Shown here in pieces: positions 1 to 7,800 of a DNA stretch of 9,651 nt (positions within the stretch are counted from its first letter, which is position 1; each line of letters begins with the position of its first letter). Both the position numbers and the translations under genes were made by a program. Source of the DNA: Deltaproteobacteria bacterium (GTDB lineage: Bacteria > Myxococcota > Myxococcia > Myxococcales > Myxococcaceae); the NCBI GenBank assembly GCA_016875515.1, contig VGRA01000060.1:1-9651 (forward strand). The letters are read 5' to 3'. The notes beneath the pieces were generated by a model. That model searched no databases and had not been told where the DNA came from. It was given only the letters and a program-made list of their open reading frames with translations.

Positions 1-933
1 GCCCCGCTGCCGCGCGAGCGCCACCACGGCCCGGTCGCTCCCCCGGTGCAGCCCTGACAGTCGCGCCGTGAGCGGCGCGTCGTCCGAAAAGCCGATTGAC
101 CGAAACAGCCCGAGCGAGGGCGCGTTGTCCGCCCGCACGTCCGCGTGCAACACGGGCGTCCCGCGCGCGTCCTGCTCCGCGCAGGCAAGCAACAGCAGTT
201 CGCGCCCCACCCCGAGTCCCCGGGTCCAGCGGTCCACGAAGAGCGCGCGCACCCAGGGCCCGTCCAGGGGCACCCCCTCCTGCCGGTAGTCGTCCACGAA
301 GACGAAGCCGTGCAGGGCGCCACGCCCGTCCACTGCGCCCGCGGCCCAGCCTTCCACCTGCCACCTGCCGGCCAGTTGCTGCATGGCCCAGGGCACGTCC
401 AGCACCGGGTGGCGCCCGAGGAAGGTGACCAGCGCGGCGGTGTCTGGACGGCGCAACCGGCGCACCTCCAGCGGCCCTATCCAGCGCTCGCGGAATTTTC
501 GTGTGGCCGGACCCGAGGCCGCATCCAGCCCTGCACGGAGCCACGGCATCACCTCCGGGCGCATGAGCACGCCGTGAAGCCCCACCACCGCGGTGCCTGC
601 CGGGCGGACCAGTGGCAGCCGCACGGGGCCCCGCTGCACGGCCACCGCGCGCCCGAGCGGCTCGAGCACCCGCGTGTCGTCCGGCCGCAGGAAGCCCGCG
701 GTCTGCAGGGGGGACACCGACCGGACGAGGTGCGCCACCGGGGCGCCGCGCCCATCCGCGAGCAGCGCGAGGTCCCCCACGCCCAGCCCGTCCGGCCCCG
801 TCCGCTCCACCTCCAGCGCGTCCCCCGCGGAGAGCAGCGGCCACATGCTGGCCCCCAGCCCCCGCAGCCACCAGCGCGTGCCGGGGGGCATGGCGCGGAA
901 CGCCGCCGTCCACTCGCCCCGGTCAAAGCGCAT
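1..933 (-). CDS. S24/S26 signal-peptidase-like domain fused to GNAT N-acetyltransferase (3' end cut by window edge)
   Basis: I translated this frame by hand; it is open for 311 codons and runs off the left edge. Residues about 20-102 look like a signal peptidase I/LexA-type fold. Box G-x-S-M-x-P at 27-32 places a candidate nucleophile at Ser29, followed by G37-D38. A second G53-D54 precedes V-A-H-L-V with His68, where archaeal/ER-type signal peptidases have their catalytic His; D85-D86 and L-G-R-A-V follow as in that family. No membrane anchor is visible. Residues about 155-311 look like a GNAT domain: acetyl-CoA loop R238-G-L-G-V-G243, then N270-A-P-S-L-G-L-F and I-G-F at 280-282. The ATG at 933 has GGAG seven bases upstream and overlaps the kinase stop by 11 bp. 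The fusion is inferred to process or acetylate a peptide or protein partner; the substrate is unknown. The domain calls are firmer than the function. Confidence 0.82.
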   Translation of the reverse strand, partial: MRFDRGEWTAAFRAMPPGTRWWLRGLGASMWPLLSAGDALEVERTGPDGLGVGDLALLADGRGAPVAHLVRSVSPLQTAGFLRPDDTRVLEPLGRAVAVQRGPVRLPLVRPAGTAVVGLHGVLMRPEVMPWLRAGLDAASGPATRKFRERWIGPLEVRRLRRPDTAALVTFLGRHPVLDVPWAMQQLAGRWQVEGWAAGAVDGRGALHGFVFVDDYRQEGVPLDGPWVRALFVDRWTRGLGVGRELLLLACAEQDARGTPVLHADVRADNAPSLGLFRSIGFSDDAPLTARLSGLHRGSDRAVVALARQRG

Positions 934-1699
934 CCAGCCACTCCAGGAGGAAGCGCCCCGCGTCCGGGTGCTTGCGGAAGGCGAAGGTGCCGCAGAAGGC
1001 CTGGCCTGCGCAGGACAGCGCCGCGGCGCGCGCCTCGGCCAGCGGCAGGCCCAGCCCCTCCGGGCTCCACACCTGCGAGAGCAGCGTGTGCGCGAACGCG
1101 GCGGGCGCAGCCGGCGAGACGGACTCGCCGCCCGCCTTGTCCAGCGTGAGGAGCGCAGCACAGCGGACCCGTTCCGGGGACGAGGGGGCGCGCAGGCTCG
1201 AGCAGAAAGGGGTGCCTTGCACCGTCCCGTCCGGGAAGAGCACCACCAGCTCGTCCGACAGCAGCGAGGCCCCTGCAGCCAGGGCCAGCCCGGCGCAGGT
1301 GCTCTTGCCCGCGTCCGGTGGCCCGGTCACCACCAGCCCCTCGCCCCGGTACAGCAGTCCGGCCCCGTGCAACAGCGTCCCGCCCGCCGCTGCCGCCGCA
1401 GCGGCCCACGCCCCGCGGAGAGCGGCCAGCCCAAAGGTGGGCAGGGGCGGGCCACTGAATTCCAGCGCAGGGCCAGCCCAGGAGGCGAAGCCGTGCGGGG
1501 CGCCCTCCCTGGATTCGAGCGCAATGGCCGGTCCCGCAGGCTGCTCGTCCCCGGGCCAGGTGACGCTGAGGTGTACGGGCGCCGTTGAGGCGAACGGACC
1601 CAACGGGGCGAGCGGGCTGGCGAGCGCACCCAGCGCCCCTGGGACCGAGAGCGGAACGGGTGCTTGGAGAACGAGCGGCTCAGCAGCCCGGTGGGCCAC
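923..1699 (-). CDS. HPr-kinase-like P-loop protein (HprK-related kinase)
   Basis: A 258-residue protein from GTG 1699. It carries a Walker A loop G-P-P-D-A-G-K-S-T at residues 126-134 and a downstream L-L-S-D-E motif (Ser148, Asp149, Glu150). A conserved-looking L-L-H-G-A-G-L-L with His111 lies just ahead of the P-loop. This order (His, P-loop, S-D-E, then a D-G-T-V-Q-G-x-P stretch) is characteristic of the HPr serine kinase/PEP-carboxykinase fold, in the divergent subgroup found beside PqqD-like genes and in some lasso-peptide clusters, where relatives phosphorylate precursor peptides. I chose GTG 1699 because GAGGAAGG lies five bases upstream; an earlier GTG at 1726 adds nine residues but has no ribosome site. 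It overlaps the peptide gene by 20 bp and the S26-GNAT gene by 11 bp. No HPr or other PTS gene is near, so a role in carbon catabolite control is unlikely. Confidence 0.88.
   Translation of the reverse strand: MAHRAAEPLVLQAPVPLSVPGALGALASPLAPLGPFASTAPVHLSVTWPGDEQPAGPAIALESREGAPHGFASWAGPALEFSGPPLPTFGLAALRGAWAAAAAAAGGTLLHGAGLLYRGEGLVVTGPPDAGKSTCAGLALAAGASLLSDELVVLFPDGTVQGTPFCSSLRAPSSPERVRCAALLTLDKAGGESVSPAAPAAFAHTLLSQVWSPEGLGLPLAEARAAALSCAGQAFCGTFAFRKHPDAGRFLLEWLDAL
941..944 (-). promoter_or_regulatory. Ribosome binding site for the S26-GNAT gene
   Basis: GGAG on the minus strand, seven bases before ATG 933 and inside the end of the kinase gene. It fixes the start and points to translational coupling. 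Confidence 0.65.
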
Positions 1700-1838
1700 A
1701 GCCGCCTTCCTCACAGGCCACTTCACCCGGCCGGGTGCAGTCGAACAGGTTGGGCGCCGTGACCGGCACGGACTTCACGGCGGGCGGCTGCCACGGGCGC
1801 TTCGCCTGGGCGTCTGGTCGGTTCGTTGTCAGTGCCAC
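1680..1838 (-). CDS. Small cysteine-rich peptide, candidate modified-peptide precursor
   Basis: A 52-residue peptide with no family I recognise. The first half is hydrophilic and holds K13-R-P-W-Q-P-P-A-V21, i.e. W16-x-x-P19-x-V21. This resembles the Y-x-x-P-x-L leader motif bound by PqqD-like recognition domains in lasso-peptide systems. The tail has four cysteines (34, 42, 47, 52), with E-E-G-G-C-G-P-P-G-C at the very end, so cysteine is the last residue. There is no signal peptide. GTG 1838 was chosen because GGAAGG stands eight bases upstream; an in-frame GTG at 1862 would give 60 residues. The gene overlaps the end of the giant lipoprotein gene by 10 bp and the kinase gene by 20 bp. Its place directly before the kinase, in an operon with a PqqD protein, supports a precursor or client role. 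It could also be a chance open frame, though the ribosome site, the overlaps and the cysteine pattern argue against this. Confidence 0.62.
   Translation of the reverse strand: MALTTNRPDAQAKRPWQPPAVKSVPVTAPNLFDCTRPGEVACEEGGCGPPGC
1705..1712 (-). promoter_or_regulatory. Ribosome binding site for the HprK-like gene
   Basis: GAGGAAGG on the minus strand, five bases before GTG 1699. It lies in the codons for the peptide's cysteine-rich tail (C-E-E-G-G), so the tail codons double as the next gene's ribosome site. It decides for the 1699 start over GTG 1726. Confidence 0.65.
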
Positions 1839-4800
1839 AGCATCAACCTTCCGCCTCGCCACGTGTCGGCCACGCCATCGCCGGTCACGTCCACGTTGAA
1901 GTCCGCCTGTTCAGAGTCCGTTGAGACGATATCAAGGAGCCCGTCCCCGGTGAAATCACCCACCACGATGTTGGTGCCCAGGGACGAGCCGCTCTCCGCC
2001 ACCCGGAAGCCCTGCCGGAAGCCCGCCGAGGCGTCGGTGTCGTAGGTGCTGCCCGAGCCGGTCGTGTTGCGGTTGAAGAACCAGACGCCGCCCTCGCTGG
2101 CGCCGGGCACGCGGAAATGGCCCACCACGAGGTCCAGCCGGCTGGCCGGTCCCTGCTGGAAGTTCCCCAGCCCGAGCCCGTTGCCGAACCGAGCCACGCT
2201 GTTGCCCGTGTACCGGATGTACTGGGCCTCCGGGGTCGTCCATGGCGTCGCTCCGCCGCTCGCAGAGAAGATCTCCACGCGCCCCTGCGGAGAGCTCACC
2301 CCGTCCGGTCCTGCCACGCCCGCCGAGCGGGTGGGGTGGGAGACGAGCAACTCCACGTTCGAGTCCCCGAGGACGTCCACGCCGCCCGCACAGTACTGGC
2401 CGAAGCCGGAGTTGCTGTTGTTCGAGGAGAGGTTGCTGGAGGCAGACAGCACCTGGAGCGCGCTCGAGGCCTCCACGGTTGCGTCTGCTTGCATGCAGGT
2501 GACCAGCGCCTCCCCGGAGAAGATGAACACCCGGCCCGCCGGGTCGGACGGGGCGGGGATGGCCAGCTCCGGGGTGCCACCGCCGTTCAGGTCCGGCAGG
2601 GAGAGGAAACCCTGCCGGTGACCGAAGTAGCTGCCCAGCCCCGAGGCCACCGGCGGGGTGGGGCCGTTGATGACGCAGTCCGCCGCGGAGGCCGGCACGG
2701 CGCCGCCGGACACCAGCGCCAGCCACTGCGCCTCCGTCCTGCCCCGGTAAAGGTAGACGCGCCCTTGTTGGGTGCCGGCGCCGGCGTTGAACGTCGGGGC
2801 CGAGATGACCAGCTCCCGGAAGCCGTCACCGTCCAGGTCCGCGATGACGCGCGTCGAAGTCCCGAAGCGGCCGCCGGCCCCCTCGGCTGCAAACTCAATC
2901 GGACTGGAGGAGGAGAGGTCCCCGCCTGCCTCGGTCCCCACGTACAGGTACGCGCGGCCGGCGTTGCTCGAGAAGGTGGAGGCGCCCACCACCAGGTCCG
3001 GCCGGACCCCGCCGCCCGCAGGCCCCGCCACGTTCCCCATGGACACGTCCGCGCCGAAGAATTGGGTCGTCCCGGCCGCGGGGGCCGTGAAGGTCTGGCG
3101 CCGCAGCCCCGCGGCGCCGCCGTACAGCACGTGCACCTGGCCGGAGACGCTGCCCGCGACGCTGCCGAACCCACCCGGGCTGGAGGTCACGAAGTCCGAG
3201 ATGCCATCCCCGTTGAGGTCTGCCACCCCGGACACGACGCTGCCGAAGCTCGAGTTGTAGTTGGTGCCCACGCCCGTGCCGGGGTTGCCCACCAGCTGCC
3301 GCGTCCACTCCGTGCTGACCGTGGCCGTGGAGGTGATGGCAGACACGTTGCCCACCTCGTCCTGCGCCCGCACCACGAACCCCACCGAGGAGGCCATGGG
3401 CGGGACGGACACCTGCAGGCTGGTCCCGGACGCCAGCCCGGCGCCGGCCCGGGCCATCACCGCGGACGAGTAGAAGTTCCGGTTCGGGTTCCCGGAGTGG
3501 ATGTCCACCGCCTGCGTGGACGCCAGCGCCGGGACGTTGCGGATGTTGAGCGCGTTGGTGCTCCACCGCACGTCGTAACCGGCAGCAGCCCCGCTGCTCC
3601 CGTCGTCTCCCGTCACGCTCCACGAGAGGTCCACCGCAGCCGCGCGGTCATCCAGCACCGTGGCCGTCATGGTGGGCGTGGAGGGCGGCACCACGTCAAT
3701 GACCGCCTGCGCGTTGCGCCGGGTGGAGTTGCCCGCTGCATCCAGCACCTCCAGCGACAGCACGCCTGACTGGTCGTGCGGGAGCGTGACGACCAGGCTC
3801 ACCGGGGCGGGATCCTGGGTCACCGCCTCCGGCGTCCCCACGCCCGCGTCTGCCAGCAGCACCTGCACCGTGCCGCCCTGGGCGCCCGTCACCGTCACGC
3901 TGAAGGTCACCTGCGCGCCGTCCGCGCTGGCGTTACCGTCTTGGAGGTAGAGCGCGCCGCCTGCGTCCGGAGCCCCGCCGTCCAGCAGGTGCACGTTGCT
4001 CGCGTTGACGAACAGCAACGTGGCCCCCTCCTCGAAATCCGTGGTGGAGAGCCCCGGCGCCTGCAGGTCCACCGTGAAGTCCAGCTGCACCGTGGTGGTG
4101 ACGGCCGGCGTGGCCGTGTTGGTCACCTCTGCGTCCAACGCGGCGGTGCCCTCGGGGAGCCCCTGCACCGTGGCCGGGTCGCACGCCCAGGCGCCGCTGC
4201 CGTTCACCACGGCCGTGCACAGCGCGGCCCCGCCGCGCTGCCTCACCGTCACCGTGCGGCCGGCGCAGTTGGAGGACGTGCCGGCGTACGCAATCTCCAC
4301 CGTGGAGGGAGAGGCGGGCTGGGCATCCAGCGCACGGCCCACCGCGGTGGCGGTGGCCGCGGGCACGGTCACCAGCAGGTCGCAGCTGGCATCCGAGATG
4401 GTGATGTTGGCCACCACCGCGGTTCCCACGTTGCCCGCTGCGTCCGTGAAATTCACCCGGACGTCCTGCGTGCCGTTGGACAGGCTCACCGCGTCGCTGC
4501 CGTTGCCGGAGGTGATGGCCACCGTACCGCGCAGCGTCTCCACCACACCCACCACCGAGTACACCTCCGCCGTCCCCGTCTCGCCGGGCACGCTGAGGGT
4601 CACCGTCACCTGGCGGTTGGCCGTGTTGAGCCCTGAGGCCGGCGCGCTGATGCTCACCGCCGGCGCGTCCAGGTCCACGTCCACCGTCAGGCTCTCCGTG
4701 GTGCCGAGGTTGCCTGCCGCGTCCACGGGCGTCGCGGTCACCGTGTACTGGACCGTGCCCGAGGACGCGAGCGCCGCCACGGCCGAGAACCCGTTCGTGG

Positions 4801-7800
4801 ACGGGGCCCCGGTCAGCGCCTCGGGCACCGCGCCGCCCGTCACCAGGAAGTCCACCGAGGCCGCGCCCGGCGCAGCCCCCTCCAGGAACAGGTCGAACGT
4901 GGAGTTGGCCAGGTTCGAGTCCGCCGCCAGCCCCAGCAGCGCGGAGGGGCTGGGCGAGGAGAAGGCGAAGGACGGCGCCACGGTGTCCGCCTGCAGCGTC
5001 ACGAAGGCCGCGGTGTTGATGGGCTCCGTGCCCACGTCGCCCGGCAGCAGGCGGTTGGCGTTGCCGGCCGCGTCCGTCACCCGCACCCGCAGCGGCAGGG
5101 AGAACTCACCGGGGAGCGGGGTGCACGCGGCCTCCACCGCCACCGTGGCAACGCCGAGCCCGTCCAGGGTGCCGGTGCCGCACGCAGCCCCGGTGGTGTC
5201 GTTGAACAGCGTCACTGCGGCGCCCAGCAAGGACTCGGCGTCCGTCGCCGTCACCTGCACCTGGGCCGGGCCCGCGCCCAGCTCCGCCAGGTTCAGCGTC
5301 CCGTCCAGGTTGAGGTCCTGCGGCAGCGCCAGCGCCGTCACCGCCGGGCGCGAGCTGTTCACGCTCACCGTCACGTCTGCGGAGACGTCGAACACCCCCC
5401 CTGCGTAGCTCCGCACGGCCCTCAGCCGGGTCGGCCCGCCCTCGGGAATCGTGATGCCTGTCGCGGGGGAGGTCGCACCCGCCCGCACGAGGAAGAACGC
5501 CGAGCCGTCCGGGCAGGGCGTAGCCGGGCCCGTGCCCGGGTCCACCTCGAGGCAGAGGTCCACCGTGAAACCTCCATTGGCTGCCGGCTGGAAGACCACG
5601 GTGCCCTGGAAACCCGGGCCCGCGGGGGACTGGTCGTCGCTCGCCTTGAACACCCGCCCGTTCGCAGGGGAGGTGATGGCCAGCTGCTGCCCTGCCACCA
5701 CCACGCCGCCCGCCTCCACCACGGTGGGGTTGCCGGCCACGTCCGCCACCTCGGCCCGGAACGTCCACGTCCCGTTCGTCACCGCGCCCGCCACGGACGC
5801 CGCCCCGCCTGACACCGGCACGGTGCCCATCACCGTCACGAAGCCCGAACCGTCCACGCGCATGAAGGTGACCGGCTGGCCGTCCGCCCCCGTCACCGTC
5901 ACCGTCAGCGTGACTTCATTGGACGACACCGTGCTGCCCGCCGCCGGCGCGGTCAGCGTCATCCCGGGAGGCACCTGGTCCACCCGTACCGTCGGCGTGG
6001 CGAGCAGGTCCAGCGCCACACCCTGCAGCTGCCCCACGTTGTTGGAGATGCCGTCCACCGTGGTGAGCAGCAGCTGCAGCGGCACGTCCGCCTCCACCGC
6101 CACCCCCGCGTCCAGGTCCAGCGCCGCCTGCGCCCCGCCGTCCGTCACCTGCACCGTGACCTCCGTGCCCGTGGCCGCGGAGGACACCTTCAGCGTCCCG
6201 CCGTCCGCCATGCCGGAGGCCGCCACGTCCAGCTGCAGCGGCGCCCCCACGGCCAGCTCCGCCGCGTTGAGGATGCCGTCTGCGTTCAGGTCCTGCGCCA
6301 GCACCACCGCGTCCACCTGCGGCCGCCCATTGGCCACGTCCATGGCCACCTCCGCGGGGAGGGCCGCGTTGCCCGCCGCGTCCAGCACCCGCGCGCGCAG
6401 GAGCCACTGCCCGTTGGGCAGCACCGCGTCCAGCTGCGCCACCCCCGCCGCCACCGGCGCGGTCCCCACGTCCGTCTCCACCGTGCTGTCCGAGCGCAGC
6501 GCGCGCGTGAAGGTCACCACCTGGGTCTCCGCCCCCGTCACCGCCGCCTGCAGCTGCACCGCGTTGTCCAACAGCACCACGCCTGCGTCGGGGGCGAGGA
6601 ACGAAACCGTCGGCGGCACCTGGTCCACCCGCACGGTCGGCGTGGCCAGCGGGTCCAGCGTCACCCCCGCCAGCTGCCCCACGTTGTTGGACACGCCTGC
6701 CGTGTTGGTGAGCAGCAGCTGCAGCGGCAGCTCCGCCTCCACCGCCACGCCCGCGTCCAGGTCCAGCCCCGCCTGCGCCCCACCGTCCGACACCTGCACC
6801 GTCACCTCGGTGGCCGTGGCTGCAGAGGACACCTTCAGGGTGCCGCCGTCCTCCATGCCCGAGGCCTGCACGTCCAGCTGCAGCAGCGCCCCCACCGCCA
6901 GCTCCGCCGCGTTGAGCACACCGTCCGCGTTGAGGTCCTGCGTGAGCGTCACCAACTGCACGCTCGGACGCCCGTTGGCCACGTCCACCTGCAGCTCCGC
7001 GGGGATGGCCGCGTTGCCGGACGCGTCCAGCACCCGCGCGCGCAGCAGCCACTGGCCGTTGGGCAGGGCCACGTCCGCGCTCGCCGCGCCGCCCGTCACC
7101 ACCGCGCTGCCCACGTCTGTCTCCTGCTCCGGGGTGTCGCGCGGCGCGCGCGTGAAGGCCACCGGCTGGTCATCCGCCCCGGTCACCGCCACCTGCAGCG
7201 TCACCGCGTTGTCCGTCAGCAGCACGCCCGCGTCCGGCGCGGTGAAGGCGAGCGTGGGCGCCACCTGGTCCAGCTTCAGCGCCTGCAGCGCCAGGGCGTC
7301 CAACGGCACGCCGGGCAGCTGCCCCACCGAGTTCTGCTGCCCCAGCGGGTTGGTCAGCAGCACCGTCACGTCCACCGTCCGCTCCAGCGGGTCCGCCCCG
7401 AAGTCCAGGGACACCGGCGTCCCCGTGACGAAGTACTCCGAGCTGGCCTCCACCGGCGGCTCCAGGGCGGTCAGCTTCACCGTGCCCGCGTCCATGCCCG
7501 AGGCCGTCACCACCAACTCCACCGGCGTCCCCGGGGGCACCTCCTCCGCGTTGAGCAGCCCGTCCCCGTTGAGGTCTTGCGGCAGCGCCACCGACTCCAC
7601 GCTCGGCCGCCCGTTGCTCGTCACCGCCGTCACCGCGATGACCACCGGCTCTGAGACGAAGTCCGAGTCCCCCGCCCGCGCCGCCAGCTCCAGCTCGTAG
7701 GTGCCGCTCGCCGGGAACTCCACCCCCGGGAACACCACCGTGCCGGCGTCCGTCACCTGCGCGGTGGGGCCCTCCACGAACGTGCCCCCGTCACCGTCCG

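Noticed and set aside
549..1409. Minus-strand frame overlapping both kinase and S26-GNAT genes
   Set aside because: It runs in a different frame across the junction of two well-supported genes, and its product is arginine/glycine-rich without motifs. I checked whether a kinase-S26 frameshift fusion was possible; both genes have intact starts and stops.
1680..1862. 60-residue form of the small peptide starting at GTG 1862
   Set aside because: There is no ribosome site before it; GTG 1838 has GGAAGG at eight bases. It remains a possible alternative.
612..2045. Long plus-strand open frame opposite the kinase, S26-GNAT and peptide genes
   Set aside because: The translation is arginine/alanine/proline/serine-rich low-complexity sequence with no domain. 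The opposite strand holds recognisable families, and long antisense frames are expected at this GC content.
2117..3769. 550-residue plus-strand open frame
   Set aside because: Arg/His/Gly-rich composition typical of a GC-rich shadow; the FG-GAP repeats on the other strand are clear.
5955..7615. CRISPR or transposon-type repeats
   Set aside because: The 645-bp repeats are in-frame coding modules within one protein, with no spacers, target duplications or transposase.
5451..7700. 749-residue plus-strand open frame with repeated segments
   Set aside because: Its repeats are only the antisense image of the giant lipoprotein's modules. It is Ser/Thr/Pro-rich low complexity with no ribosome site.
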